Assembly: GCA_905221605.1 (NCBI GenBank)
Contig: CAJNDS010002585.1
Location: 186,001 to 250,000 of the forward strand
Length of the DNA: 64,000 bases
Source of the DNA: Symbiodinium natans
Taxonomy: Eukaryota; Sar; Dinophyceae; Suessiales; Symbiodiniaceae
Reading direction: 5' to 3'
Within the stretch, counting starts at the first letter, position 1, and the number at the start of each line of letters is the position of its first letter. Of the stretch, positions 21,374 through 33,421 are shown in pieces. Under the pieces are notes generated by a model. That model was not told the DNA's origin, ran no database searches, and worked only from the letters and a program-made list of their open reading frames with translations. The position numbers and the translations under genes are program-made.

Positions 21374-22250
21374 ATTTAAGGATGATTACGGTGTTACCTA
21401 CCGCCAGTAAATCAAGGTTCAGGGCAACGGGAAGCCTAGCAGGACTTAGAACTTCAATCTTTGCAGCGGAGTTCTGCGCACAAAAGCTGCGTCTTAAGAT
21501 GAAGTGGCCCGGTTTTAACCTTAACAGTCGGTCCCTCTTTGAAGGTTTCTGGGGCCGGGAATTGAACTGCACCTCTGAGGCGACAACAACCTCGTCCCTG
21601 GAACAAACCAGCGTCTGCAGCAGCATTGTCCTTACGCCCCAAGCTTCGAATCTTAAGCCGTGACCCGGAACTTTCTTTCAACGCCCATGCTCAAGAAACT
21701 CTGTGAGCCTTCAAGTAAACCATTCCGCTGCGATCTGTGTCGTAACCCACTGGGCAGTAGGTTCCTATCATGGCTGCGGATGGGGAGTTGGCATATAGGA
21801 TCCGGATACTTCTGTTCAATGATTTTTGGAATCCGCGAGACTAAAGTGACTCCAGGAAGGAGACCGTTGGGCTAGGCTGTTGGTGGCCAGGGTGTCACAA
21901 GGGTTTCGCTCGCCTCATGAGGCATTCTATGGTCAATTCTCGCGTTTTCGGTTTGCAGAGCTAGTCCGGAGAGGATAGCCCACAGTGTCGGAGATCTAGA
22001 TCGCGCAGTGTGGGTTTTATGCAAGGGACAGCACTGAACTGGGAAATCTGAGAGGCTTTTTTTTGCAGAGACTCGATTCATCTGGACCAGCCCATGATCT
22101 AGCCTTATCAGCCCGAAACCTACACGGCCAAACCGACATGCCGCTCGTTGCAATTGCTAATCTTGCTGGAGTGTCACCGATCTTCGGCAGCTGACAATGA
22201 AGTCCTTTCCACCCGCGAAATCCTACCCCGAACTTTGATATCAAACTTAC

Positions 22251-22285
22251 GATGCATCCCCAGCCAATCTGGATGACCACTGCGT
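22251..22285 (-). CDS. Candidate micro-exon, unknown protein
   Basis: A 35-bp minus-strand segment encodes AVVIQIGWGCI after a split codon. It lies between CATTTAG and a perfect GTAAGT donor. A second frame across the same donor (ending RRSGHPDWLGMH) is also open for about 60 codons, so the frame choice is uncertain. The strong donor is the firm element. Confidence 0.3.
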
Positions 22286-22286
22286 C

Positions 22287-24611
22287 TAAATGCTAAGCAG
22301 GCCGTGATTCGTGTGCCAGGGCTCCCTGGCATCTTAGGGGGGGGCCATCTTGACACTAAATGATGCCTCGATGCAGCCATTTCGGAGCGTTCACCTGCGA
22401 GCTGGGCTATGTGCCATGACATGTGGTACCGTCCGAAGTGCGTCTGCACCCTCGACGAGTACGGTGAAGGTTGTCGGGCGCAGTATAAGTATACCCATGG
22501 CTCTGCTGCCTGTTGTGACGCCCGCAGATCGGACCCCAGGCATCTACACCCAAGTTACATATGGATCCTCCGACTGCACGGCCAACCGCCGTCAAGTCGC
22601 ATTCACGCACGTGCTGCTTGGGTCGCAATCCTCAGGCTAAGGCACCGTGTGCAGAAGCAGTCCTCCTAGTCACAACACTGGGGCAAGACTGATATGAGAC
22701 AACTAGATTGGTGGGAGATTTCTGCTTCTCTCATACAAAAGCTGACGAAAATCATTGTTTTTGTGCAAGAGCCAATGGGAAAGACGAGCACAAAACCGGT
22801 GAGAATCGTCGTTGTTTTTTCGGCTCACGAAGTCCACGACAATGACGACAACGACCTGCCCAGGTCCTACTCCTACACCACGACCACCTCAACACCCGAC
22901 GCCACTTGGCAGAGCTAGTCTGCGACATGGGGAGAAACCACAGAAGCTGCCACTTCGGAAAAAGTATCCTGCTGACATCACACGGTCGCCTGAGCTTTTC
23001 CACGCTTCCACATCTCGCATTTATCGGACGGTTCGTCCCACACGATCAATAGCTAGAAGGGATGCAAAAGCTTCTTTGTCTGGACAAACATGAACATTTC
23101 GGTCCTAGACACGTGGTTCATGTAGCAAGCCGTGTGTGACCATCAAGGACATGCTCGGGCACATTCCCAATCCACAAATTGCTTAAGGACTCCCTCAAGA
23201 ATCCATAGCTAACGTGGCTGCAAGGTTGTTCGCTGCATCTTGCAAACAGCACATTTGCGAGCAAAAGCAAGCATTTCTGTCTTGGAACGGTGATGCTTGG
23301 AAAGCTGTACGTTCGAGGATCCGCTGGAATTATGCCAGGTGCGCATCTGAGCACCCGCAACATTTGCAATGCGCTCGTGTTGCTTCGCACTCAACCCCCC
23401 CGCCCAATTCGTAAACCTCTCGCAAGCGTGGACTCACTTCATTTGTCCCAAGCATCCGGAATTTTGGTCCACACATCGCGATGTTGTGCATCGGTGCCGC
23501 CGAGCGGAGAGAAATAGCACGCCTGGGCAGCTCTCGAGGTTGCGCAACAAACAAGACCGCTCCTGTCGAAATGATTACTCATCAGCCCCAAGACCACATG
23601 AGTGGCTGATGACAATTCCCTCTGAACTCGTTTGGAGCTGCGGTTCAAGAGCATGTGTCATGGCTTCAGGTGAACTGGACCTAGAAGCAGTTAAGGACAT
23701 CTGCCAGATAAATCCTTAGCCACCGCCGGGGCTTAAAAGAAAAACGGCAAGCAAAAGGATCATAATCCCCCCGAACACTGAGCCTATAGACCCATGCACT
23801 CCACACCGTGCTCCAGAAATCTCCAGAACACAGGAGGACTCTTCAGTCTGCTACCTGGGCGCTTTGGAAGAATAGCGGTAGGCCGAGCATCTCGGCTCAC
23901 GCCTGCTCATGTCACTGGCGATCACTTTGGTTACGCACAGCCATCACAACATGTCCCCAGAAGTGTTTTGCAAATCTTCCTCTCCCCTACAAGTTTCTTC
24001 AAGGTTACTAATCTTTCGCGCGCATGCGGAAGCTGTCGGTGCCAAGGAAATTACACATGAGCAGGGCTCCACAGATTCACAGCACAGCATGGGTTGAGAG
24101 GAGAAGCGTCTCGTCCCGGCTTTTCCCAAGCCCGGCAGTCCTGCAGGAGTACTGGCATTCTTGCTCATTGGCCTTCTGGCTGTGCTCGCCTTGTGTGAGA
24201 ATTCTCTCCTGCAAAAGATTGCTGTGGAGTCAGGCGCAGAAAAAGGCACATGAGCTTCTAGCTTCTCATCGGAAGCTTGAATCGGACAAGTCAAGGAGTT
24301 GTGAAGAAGAGAAGCCCGAACATTGGTATGGCGTGTGGCATGAGCAACGGAAGGAAAACAACCTACGTTCAAACTCACACATGTGTCATTCCAAGTGCTG
24401 TTCGTGAGAACCGAGACTTCTTCAATGGACTTTCCGCCAAATCGCCCCGCCAATCTTCTGAAGTCATGGTGACTGCTGGTTTTTGAGCACTTGGGGCTGC
24501 TCTCGAAGCTTGGATTCTAAGGTTTCCTCTGCCACCCCTCGACCAAGGACATGTCAGCAACATCGACTCCACAAAAAGCGCGTTCTGGGAACGCCGAAGA
24601 GTTACTTTTTC
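22287..24611. other. Protein-like frames on both strands, none resolved
   Basis: Moderately protein-like frames exist at 23214-23414 and 24024-24407 on the plus strand and 23118-23390 and 23944-24453 on the minus strand. They overlap and lack decisive splice sites. I could not choose between strands. No motif was recognised. Confidence 0.3.
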
Positions 24612-24650
24612 CTGAACCCTAAACCCTAAACCCTAAACCCTAAACCTCAA
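24612..24650 (+). repeat. Telomere-like array (CCCTAAA)
   Basis: About five units, the first being CCCTGAA-like. Confidence 0.85.
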
Positions 24651-25106
24651 AGCAGAAACATGCAGAAACCTGCGGGGCGCCTTCAGGACGGGAAAAGCTC
24701 CCGGGAGTTTCAATTAGACTCAGACACGCAAGATGAGCTGTGCGAGGATGACAATCCAATGACGCCCGCCGGCAGAGTAACGTACTTCCGAGTTCATCTA
24801 GACTGCTATCTTCACACCAACACAAGCTTGAACATTTGACCCAACACAAGCCTAATGTTATCTGATGACGACCGCATGACGCTAACCCCCAACGTCGCGC
24901 TTAAACCCAGCTGCCGGAAACTCCATCCTCCGAGCCGTTTCCTCGAGCAACCTCTGTGAACAGCCAGAACCCGAGGCTCTACATCCAGGCAGGATTAGGG
25001 TTTAGGGTTTACTCGGCGCTATCTCGGAGTCTGAGCAGCTGAGCGCGACTGCACTGTGAACCAGCACATCATCGGGGCCATTCCCCAATGTTTAGGGTTT
25101 AGGGTT

Positions 25107-25296
25107 TAGGGAGAGAAGGGGTCCTTCTGCCAGCATGTCGAGTCGACCACAACGATCCGCATCTCCGTGGCAATCGGATCGAAGTCCTGAGCGAACTTCC
25201 CGGATTCAAAGGGGGCCCTGATGCATGGCGAAGCCTTGCCGATCCGAGGGCTCAACTCCTCGGTCGGGTGGTTTGTGTGTGTGTGTGTGCCTGCCT
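25107..25296 (-). CDS. Candidate terminal exon ending inside a telomere-like array
   Basis: A minus-strand frame of about 63 codons (contains ELSPRIGKASPCIRAPFES and FDPIATEMRIVVVDSTCWQ) follows a possible acceptor, GGGAGCAG. It begins in a CA dinucleotide repeat. Its stop codon TAA is supplied by the first CCCTAAA unit at about 25107, so the array itself ends the reading frame. The peptide core is strongly protein-like. Family not recognised; whether the mRNA is spliced before the stop is unknown. Confidence 0.35.
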
Positions 25297-25881
25297 GCTC
25301 CCTGCATATAAGTCCTCCTAGCGTCAATTCTGCCCAGTTCTCCGCATTCGCCCAGTCTTTGCAATGTCCCCCAGAGTATACTTCACTCCCGAGCATCCTT
25401 TCTGACCCGCAGGTCTAGGGCTTCCCCCCGAGAAGCCGACTGCACGAAACTAGGCAGGCCTGGAGTTCGCGCTCGTTTATCATGAAAGCGGCACGGTGCT
25501 CGCAGGATGTGGTTCGGCCGTGGACAAGCGCATGATGCATATGATAGGGTAACAGAGCATCGTGGAGCAACGCCCGTGAGGACTGCCTTCTGCCTTCTGG
25601 CTAGAACCAGACCCGAGAACCCTACAACCCCGAAGTCCTTCACTCTCTCGATTTGCGGAGCTAGTGCTCGGCACTGAGTCGAGTCCACAGAGGCGAGACA
25701 GCGATGAACCCTGACGAACGTCTCTATATATGATTCGCACAAAGATCAAACCGTACAGGTTCGGAAAATATGCAACACACCAGTACACCAGCAGCAGTAG
25801 TAGTAGTCGTCGTCGTCTCATTTACCCCAACCCTGTTCCACCCCTGATCTCTCGAGCTTCGAAATCGGGGAAAAGTCCCAC

Positions 25882-25965
25882 GATGCGGCACTTCAGCTCG
25901 ATGAAGATGGCGTTGGGTCCGTTGCCGCGCTTCGGGAGGAAGACGCGGGACTTGGATTTGGGAGG
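25882..25965 (-). CDS. Candidate internal exon, 28 codons
   Basis: On the minus strand the frame begins PPKSKSRVFLPKRGNG and ends IFIELKCRI. It lies between the pyrimidine-rich acceptor GAGCTTCCTTCAG and a GTGGGA donor, phase zero at both ends. Third codon positions are almost all G or C, unlike the surrounding DNA. Family not recognised. It may precede the exon at 25107-25296 on the same strand. Confidence 0.5.
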
Positions 25966-26159
25966 CTGAAGGAAGCTCAGCAAAAATCACCCGTAAATCG
26001 TCCTACAAGGGGAACTAGGGTCCTATCTTTTGGAATACGCAAATAGTTTCGAAGAAGCTGCCGATTGAAGGTCAGAGTCAGAACAAACTTCAGAGCTTCT
26101 TCACTTCATGAAGGAGGTGCGTTATCACTGAGGCTTCAAAGGCGCGACGGAAACGCCTA

Positions 26160-28860
26160 AATCCTAAAGCCTTTGACAAGACCAAAATCCAAAATCCTAA
26201 ACCCTTAACCCTAGATAAGCCCGTAAGTCCTAAACCCTCAACACTCTACGTCCGAGGCCCCTTCTGCTCTGTGCTGCCATGAATACAAAGGAGGGTCCGA
26301 CGTTGAGGCTCAGCTGGCCGTTGGACTGAAGCTCCTCTCAAAATGCAACAATTAAAAAATTCCAAATTGGGCCCATTTGGTCCTTGGGGCCATCATTCCA
26401 ACGGGAAAGCAGACATGTTCTCAGACCCCTCGGGGCCGCCCCGGTAGCCCTTCCCAGCTTCTTCACCTCTCACCCTTTGCATGCCACAAGCAGTCCAGCA
26501 GAGGGTGGCCGTCGTAGTAGCCTACCCCATGAAGGATGTCGAACTTGAACTCGCCCTGCCAGGAGAGAGGATGGAAGGCAGAGACTCTAGGAATTTCGCC
26601 AGCCTAAAGTCCTAACAGCTCTGAGACCTGTATAAGAGTATGATGCGCACGGTATTCCTGGGTTTTTTTTTGCAGACAGCCTTTCGGGTAGTTGAGCTGT
26701 GAGCTCCAAGGAGGAGCTTTAGTTTAGCGTTGCTTGCTGGCTTTGCATGCTTTGCTGGGGGTGCTATGTTGATGCTCTGCTGAGGCCAGTCAGATGCTGG
26801 AATGAGAGGCACGGAGAAATTTCCCAGCATGCTTCCCCAAACCCTGCTTCTCCCCGCCTTGTTGCAAGCAATGTCGTACTGGGTGGGCGTCATGACACCT
26901 GTGTCAACCGCACCGGTACTACTGCACCACAAAAACCCGAAACTTAATGACGCTCCTACATACCATGATGCAGAGCCATGGAGCTTAGGCTACAAGTTCT
27001 CAGCACCAGCAAGATTACGTGTCAGCTATGTCCTGCACAAGAAGGATTACCTGGACACAGCCCCAGAGACAGCTCAAAACGCAGTAAAGATTTGCTCGTG
27101 GCTCTGAAGGCCAAGCTCTTCCCATTTGAGGTCCGACAGTACTGAAGTGTTTCGAAGATGTCGGCCGTGCTGGGGTTTCCGAGACAGCGGCGCCCGTGCA
27201 GGATCTCTACATGTTGGTGTACTTTTCTGGACGTTCCACATCTTTTCTATCGGTAGATGCAGAAGGCATGGGCATCTGCACGCAGTACAAAAATTAACAA
27301 CAGTCTCGTGTCATGCATTTTGGAGCTAAGAAAGCTGTAGATGCATGAGACTTATTACCTGCACTTCTCAGGACGAGAAGCCTTCGGCAAAGTCCAGCGG
27401 CAGCAGCGGGGGAACCACTTGCCCGATGGAGCCTCCCCACCCAGGTGCACACTTCGCATGCACTTCAGAATGTGGAGCCCACTTATAAGCTCCTCTCATA
27501 GTCTTCTGCCCACAGAGCAAGCCTTCAAGCATCGCGACCCTAAACCCTAAACCCTAAACCCTAAACCCTAAACCCTAAACCCTAAACCCTAAACCCTAAA
27601 CCCTAAACCCTAAACCCTAAACCCTAAACCCTTGCGGCCGCTTTGGGCCTTGCAGCCGATTGCTGCGGTAGCGAAGCTCCGTGGCCGCCTTCGGCTTGAC
27701 GATCACCACCTCAGGCTGGGGCGACAGTGGCTAAAGGGCCTCGGTAGTTCGGGTTCGGGTTTAGGGGTTTAGGCTTTAGGGTTGAGGGTTTAGGGCTTGG
27801 GGGTCCAAAAAGGGCTTTTGTATGTAGGACCTTTTGGGTGAGTTTTTGGGTCTCCCTGTTCTCTAAGATAGCTAAGAGCATTGCGTCCACGTTTCTGGGA
27901 ACTACGGGAAGAAGACGAATGGAAGGAGAGCTCACTGTTTGGCACTCTTGACATCATTATATTCGGTCTTCTCGTTGTGTCTTCCATGGAAGTCCATGGT
28001 CGGATTCCGCTTTCTTCGTTCCTTCTTCCTTCGATTTCCCGAACGGCCCTTGCCACCACTGCTTGAAAAGAAACAGAGAGACAGTTTGGATCAGAGAACA
28101 GAGACCCAATGAGCAAATGAAGAGTTCCCCACAGACGAGGCGCAGAGGATCACACTCTCAATCTATCTTAGATTTCCCACTGCTCATTGCCGCATATCCC
28201 CTTTCCCTGCTCTCTTCAATCTTCTTCGTTCTCATGGGATGGGCAAGGAAGAGCGAGGAGGAAGTGCGACATGGAGCATATCACGCCCTCTACCCTTGCC
28301 CCAGCTGTCTGGGAACTCCTACACAAACCGAAAAGAGTGAGGAAAAACTCTCTCACACACACATTGAAGCAGAAGGCACAGAGAGGAGAGGAGAGCTGCT
28401 CCTTACCCTCTCCGTTTGTCCCTTTTTTCTCTTGCGATCATCCAATTAGACCTTTTCCTTGTGTCTTCCATGAAAGAGCAGGGGAGCAGAGGCAGCGACT
28501 CTGCTTTCCTCTTCGGCTTGCCTCTTGCTCCGATATCATGAAGCAAGAGGAGTTAGAACGACGGTACGCGAGGGGACACGGAGACCTCAACGCGAGCAGA
28601 GGGGGAGAGCTCCATGCTATGCTAGAAGGATAGATATACCTTGCATGGCAGAGGAAAGAGTTAGGGATTTAGGTCTACGTAGGATCCAAACCCTCCTCTG
28701 CCCAGCCACGCTCTTGGATGACTTTGTCCACTCGCTGGCCCCCTTCAGTTTCCTCAGTTCCCGTTCCAAGCTCTACCCAGAAACTCCAATGCCACTAAAA
28801 TGATGGAATATTCCTTACAGTATACTAGGGTTCCTTATATGGTTTAAGGAATGTTCCTTA
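26160..28860. other. No confident gene; telomere-like arrays and pyrimidine-rich DNA
   Basis: A plus-strand frame at 26802-27107 and a minus-strand frame at 26612-26932 overlap and are both moderately protein-like, so neither is called. From about 27900 to 28700 the DNA is rich in CTT/TTC and GAG tracts and resembles in composition the repeat region at 47-54 kb. No motif recognised. Confidence 0.3.
27537..27633 (+). repeat. Telomere-like array (CCCTAAA)
   Basis: About thirteen uninterrupted perfect units, one of the longest in the window. A degenerate TTTAGGG run in the opposite orientation follows at about 27755-27800. Confidence 0.95.
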
Positions 28861-28883
28861 ACTAAGGGGTATTGGAGTCTCTG
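28778..28883. mobile_element. MITE-like hairpin element, family B copy 1
   Basis: Ends are CAGAAACTCCAATGCC and GGTATTGGAGTCTCTG, inverted repeats about 105 bp apart, enclosing AT-rich DNA with ATTCCTTA and TTCCTTAACT motifs. A second copy lies at 38231-38334 with the same ends (AGAGACTCCA...TGGAGTCTCT) and length. Confidence 0.65.
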
Positions 28884-29070
28884 GGGTAAGTGGGTTGAGG
28901 GTGGGGCCGCATGCTGGGAGATTCGTTCCGCAGAGTCCGTTTCGCACCTCTTGGGGGTGCAGGGAATGTGTATTCCCTACTGTGGTCTTCCATTAAGAAC
29001 CTTAGCCTCAGTGAGCGGATTGTCATGGTTTTAATTGGGAAAATATGTTCAAGGCCCATGCTCTACTCAC

Positions 29071-29225
29071 AGGCTTAAGGACACACAACTTGCCTTCAAA
29101 TGAACTCCAAGGCACCTCTACTGAATGCTGAGTGGGCCGATCCTTGCAGATCATGGCAAAGGCACGTCTGAAATGGACCAAGTCTCGTCTCAGCTGAGAT
29201 CTGGCACACCGTTCCCAGCTGACCA
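29071..29225 (-). CDS. Candidate exon 3 of a minus-strand gene
   Basis: The frame (contains RRDLVHFRRAFAMICKDRP and VEVPWSSFEGKLCVLKP) ends at a perfect GTGAGT donor. Two acceptors are possible: ACTTACAG at 29226, giving 155 bp, or GATCTCAG at 29194, giving 41 full codons. Only the second joins in phase to exon 29781-29976. Composition is basic and clearly protein-like. No family is recognised. Confidence 0.6.
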
Positions 29226-29520
29226 CTGTAAGTATCCTGCAATGGTTTCGGGATTTTTCCCTTCAGCCTAGGGAACTCACGAGACCATGCAATACATGTA
29301 GGGCTGAGTAAAGTTTAGGGCTGAAGGACAAGGCCGTGGGATTTAGGGCGTCGTTTTGCTTTTTGTTTTGGGAAAATGTTCAGTCGTAAGCTTGCGGAAG
29401 ACAATTCAGGGAGAGGCACCTAACGCCAGCGAAAGTTCAAAGGCGACACCTCATGAGAACTTTTCAAGCAAATGATGACGCATAGGCTTTTCATGCCAAT
29501 AAGGTCACACACACATATGC

Positions 29521-29690
29521 CGAAAATACTATATCTATGTCTAAACATAGTATATATGTCACTTATCAAGCTTTACCTCTAAATAAACACGAACATGACT
29601 ATATAGAACTTATATATACATACATATAAATATAACCAGACACATATATACATGTACATATATATATATATACATAGACACGTAGGTGCC
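29521..29690. repeat. AT-rich TATA tract
   Basis: Runs of ATATAC/TATATG-type sequence lying in the intron between candidate exons 29071-29225 and 29781-29976. Non-coding. Confidence 0.8.
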
Positions 29691-29780
29691 GGCAAGGCTT
29701 CGTTGAGGGAACAAACTCACCCCAAATCCAAGATCCACATCCCCAAATCTATGTTAACCCCCTGTATTCTACGAACTCAC

Positions 29781-29976
29781 GTGCGCATGATGCGTGAAAA
29801 ACTCGCTTCTGCACTTCCTGTTGTCTCTTAGGCGCCCAGTGATGTCTTCGAATGAAATATGCCAGGAAGGCCTTTCGCAGCAAACCCTAGAGAGGCCCCT
29901 TAGCAGCCTTAGCCAGCGCTCCTTGACGTTGTCGACAAGACCATCCTCGGCCCCGCTCTTCAGTTCAAAGCGATTC
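29781..29976 (-). CDS. Candidate exon 2 of a minus-strand gene
   Basis: This 196-bp exon has 65 full codons after one split base. It contains NRFELKSGAEDGLVDNVKER and WLRLLRGLSRVCCERPSW. The acceptor is TTGCTGCCGTGTCAG and the donor a perfect GTGAGT. The upstream exon 30217-30380 ends with two bases of a codon, so the junction is in phase. The peptide is amphipathic and charged, consistent with a helical globular region. I do not recognise the family. Confidence 0.7.
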
Positions 29977-30216
29977 CTGACACGGCAGCAAGTCAACAGA
30001 CCTCTTCCCGAACATGAGGACATGGATCCCCCCATATCGTACCCACATCCATTCCCAAGTGAGCAAGGGTAAGATTTGGCCGTTCTTGAGCATATCACTT
30101 GGAGATTCTCAATATCATTTTTCAAGAACATGTGAGGCAACGGAAAGAATGCCGAGGACTTCAAGGCGTCCGTCAACCCCAAGAGCTACAGATCTTCGGT
30201 TCAGAGGTTAACCCAC

Positions 30217-30380
30217 AAACTCGTTTCAGATGTGTATTCATGGCCTGACCGCGTGGCACCACTCAGCTTTATGGTGAGCGCTACGCACATCCCAAATCCC
30301 TCTGGCCTTTCGAACTTGAGCCAGGGGGTTTCGGGCGCGCAGCTCACTTTGACGTCCTCCAGCGGATTTGGGGGGCCTTC
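30217..30380 (-). CDS. Candidate exon 1 of the 29-30 kb minus-strand gene
   Basis: A minus-strand frame of 54 codons plus two bases (contains EDVKVSCAPETPWLKFERP and FGMCVALTIKLSGATRSGHE) follows an excellent acceptor with a branch-point-like CTAAC (CCTAACTCCCAG) and ends at GTGGGT. The residue pattern looks like beta strands. The frame contains only an internal ATG. Its exit phase matches exon 29781-29976. Family not recognised; upstream exons are expected beyond 30.4 kb. Confidence 0.65.
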
Positions 30381-30932
30381 CTGGGAGTTAGGAGGCGTTC
30401 ATAGGGAGTCTCCAGGGTTACACAGCACAGGCCACCAAAGAACCAAAATGCACAGACGACTTCTCAGGCGATCTCACATCCTCGGGTTCGTGGCCCAAAG
30501 TCCCCTTCGCCGAAGATTGGGTGCTAGGAACTTTCGAAATGCGGGTTTGCTGTTGAGGAGGTTGTGTTGAGCCTGCCATTCTGGACTCAACGGTTCCAAA
30601 GAAGGATCTGGGTTCCCTGTTAAAGCCTCATGACTTTCAATACTCTACGGGCGATGCTGAGATAAAAACCAAGCCTTGCCAACAGACATGACTGTTGGCA
30701 ACGATCAACGATCCCAAAGGGAGGCTACTACGCGGCTCTCGCTCCAAGCGAGAAGGGAGCAACATGCAACCCACACCAGGGCGTCACGTGCAAACTCTCC
30801 CCCCCCCCCCAACCGCAGGCTCACAATCTGTGGACAGCAAAGTGCCCCACGGCAAGGCGCTCACAACAAATTGAGTGGACTCTTCGTTTCAAGCCCCCGG
30901 TTCATTTCCTCCTAATTACGCTTCAAAACCCT

Positions 30933-30957
30933 CCCCCCCCCCCCCCCCCCCCCCCCC
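30933..30957. repeat. Poly-C then poly-A tract
   Basis: About 25 C residues followed by CACA and a run of A. Shorter C runs occur at 30801, 31072, 31542 and 31593. Confidence 0.85.
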
Positions 30958-31812
30958 ACAAAAAAAAAAAATAATACACCTGCATCAAACCAAGTCCTGC
31001 TCTCACGCTGTTTTGCGTTGAGTCCTGAAAGTCCCACAAGGGGAGAAAGAAACCAAACAACCCGAGACACTCCCCCCCCCAAGCCAAGCCCCCTGAAGTC
31101 ACCGCGAAGGCCTTCGCTGCCGCATGGTGTGGCACGGCCATGGGGAAGCTTGTCTTATGCCTCGAGAACCTTTTTGCGCCAAGCAGGGGATCTTTGGGAG
31201 AGCCGTGCAGAGGAAGGTAGGGCTAAGACATTTCTGGGTGGATGCAGAAAGTCGAGAGCTCAGTGGGGGAATGTGTGAAACAGGTATTTGGGATGGGAGT
31301 CCTGCAACTCGGGGATCGGGAGGCTTGGTTTGATTTGTTGAGAGGCGGTGGGCTTTGGAAAGCTTAGAAGCAAGCTTCGTCTCCCTTCAGGTCCAAACAT
31401 CCCGGAAGAAGAGCTGATACGGATGTGGCACATTCCAGGAATATCAGGAACATGCACCCGGAAAGATCAACATCTGCTACGTGCTAGAGAACTCTTGGCT
31501 TGCGCGGCGCGATCTGTGGGACAAATCCCCTTTCCCCACCCCCCCCCCCCGCCCCCAAAAAAAGAGGGGACCAAGGAGCCCCGCCGTCCTCCCCCCCCCC
31601 CACCCAGCCGCCAAAAAAAAAGACTCTCAGTTGTGGTATGTTACGTGAAGAGTATATGTGCTGTTCTCAGTGCAGTGGAATTCTTCCAGCATCAGGGGTT
31701 TAGATAAAGGCGCACCTTTGGCTCGATCACATGGAGGCTTCAGAGACTCTATGAGGAAGTCCTACAGCTCTGTCCCCATCATCCTAGCCCTGTTCTACTT
31801 CTTCTGCTCCTT

Positions 31813-31956
31813 CTAATTCTCCATTAATTCTCCATTAACTTCCCGGCCAAGGAGCACCAGCACCGAGGAACGAAACGTGAGCTCGCTGGCTTCCACGGTC
31901 ACATCGGCCTTGGACACTGGGAGCGCTTTCCATTTCGCCAGAGAGAGTTCTGTTAC
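31813..31956 (-). CDS. Candidate exon, unknown protein
   Basis: The frame follows a textbook acceptor (CTTGTTCTTTTCAG) and reads VTELSLAKWKALPVSKADV, then a hydrophobic LTFRSSVLVLLGREV, to a TAG at 31813. It is clearly protein-like. It lies only 17 bases downstream of another protein-like frame (31974-32098) in a different register. Either this is an exceptionally small intron or there is a frameshift. No donor better than GTTAAT was found, so this could be the last exon. Confidence 0.5.
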   Translation of the reverse strand, partial: VTELSLAKWKALPVSKADVTVEASELTFRSSVLVLLGREVNGELMEN

Positions 31957-31973
31957 CTGAAAAGAACAAGAAC

Positions 31974-32098
31974 CTTGAAGTAGGCATCACTGAGGGACAG
32001 CCAATGCTTCAGGTTTGAAGGGCCGATTTTTAAGTACTTGAGGAGGGGAGGTCGTAAGATTGTTGTGGCTCGTGCATCTTTTGGCTTCTCAGATATTT
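31974..32098 (-). CDS. Candidate exon, unknown protein
   Basis: A minus-strand frame (contains ARATTILRPPLLKYLKIGP and LKHWLSLSDAYFK) ends where GTTCTT could be a donor. Codon phase at that point matches the frame resuming at 31956. The 5' boundary is uncertain (possible AG near 32099). Protein-like composition with a leucine-rich amphipathic segment. Not recognised. Confidence 0.45.
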
Positions 32099-32619
32099 GG
32101 TGGGTTGTGTGAAGGATGAAAGGCATAGGGTGTAGGCTTGCAGCCTGCAGCATCGATGCTGTAGGGCGAAATCAAGCTGGTGGTGTCAACGGGCGCAGGC
32201 CAGCACTGTGAATTCGATTCATACTTTACTGGTTCCACGTGCACCACGTTCCCAGACAGGAATTGCAGCGCCTCGTACTTTTACGGAGAATCACCTTTAA
32301 ACAGCCGCCCCGCAGCTAGTTGGATGGTCTCGCAGAATTCAGAGGGAATCGTAATTGGCTTGGTGTGCTTCTGACGCGTTTGGCCCTTGCAATCTACTGT
32401 CACAAAAACAAAGAACTTCAACATACTCGGAAAATTCTGCATGTGAGGAGTGGGGGGCCGTCCGATTACACTAGGCGGATGTGATTGAACCGAGTCATGG
32501 CGCCGCTCATGCTAGACTCGATATAAGTGCGACTGAAAGAGTTCGTCTGCCACGCCATATACCGACCGCCGCGATTTAACGAGTTCTCTTTCCTCCATGG
32601 GAGATGGATTGTAGAAAAC

Positions 32620-32860
32620 GCCTAAACCCTAAACCCCGACGCCTAAACCCCAAGCCTTAAAACCTAGACCCCAAAAAAGGCAAAGCCAAAAGCCGGAGCT
32701 GATATGGGAAGCTGCAGCCGCTACCTGCAAAGTCCTAGCAAATATCTGATCGGACGCCGCTGCTCGGCCATGTCGCAGATTCGGGGCTCGCCTATTTAGG
32801 GTTTAGGGTTTAGGGACCTCCCTAACTTTAGGGTTTAAGGGCTTAGGGTTTAGGGTGCCT
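32620..32860. repeat. Degenerate telomere-like runs, both orientations
   Basis: CCTAAACCC-type units at about 32620-32660 and TTTAGGG-type units at about 32793-32860, with many substitutions. Confidence 0.7.
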
Positions 32861-33421
32861 CCCATGAACCCCCACGTTCCAAACTTCCGTGTTCGAACGA
32901 ATAGCCCTGATCTTTCAAACCCGAAAGGCCCCTGATAAACGTTCAGCTCTTTATGGCCCGGCTGCCGTGTATGTAACCTTGGCGGTTTGGAATGCGGTCA
33001 CCTGCGAGGCGGTGCCAACGATTTTGGGGGGATTATGGGGTTTAAGTGGGTGCACGGATTAAGGGTCTATAGGAGGGAGCACTTTCTCTGCCTGCAGACC
33101 AACGCAAGCCACCAGGGTGGGGGTTCCGCAACCCAACCCGAAGCCACAGATGAGTGGAGATTCTCCGCTCCAGGGCGCGTGTTGCGACCGCAGGGTAGAG
33201 CTGGATTCATCAGCGTCAACAGGAATGGTAGAGCCCTTTGGTTTTAGCTTTGTATTGATACGCCCCGGCTGCCTTGCAGGTCACCTTGAACGGCTGACCT
33301 GAGCTGAGCAGCGTGGGGAGGCCTACACACAGGGATCGAAGCCTTTAAGGTGTGTCATAATGTAGAGTGGGGACAGATTATAGAATTGCAAGCGGCTTGT
33401 TGGGAAAAACATGAAACCTAC

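Noticed and set aside
26612-27107. Plus-strand coding frame 26802-27107
   Set aside because: Protein-like, but overlaps an equally protein-like minus-strand frame and has no paired splice sites.
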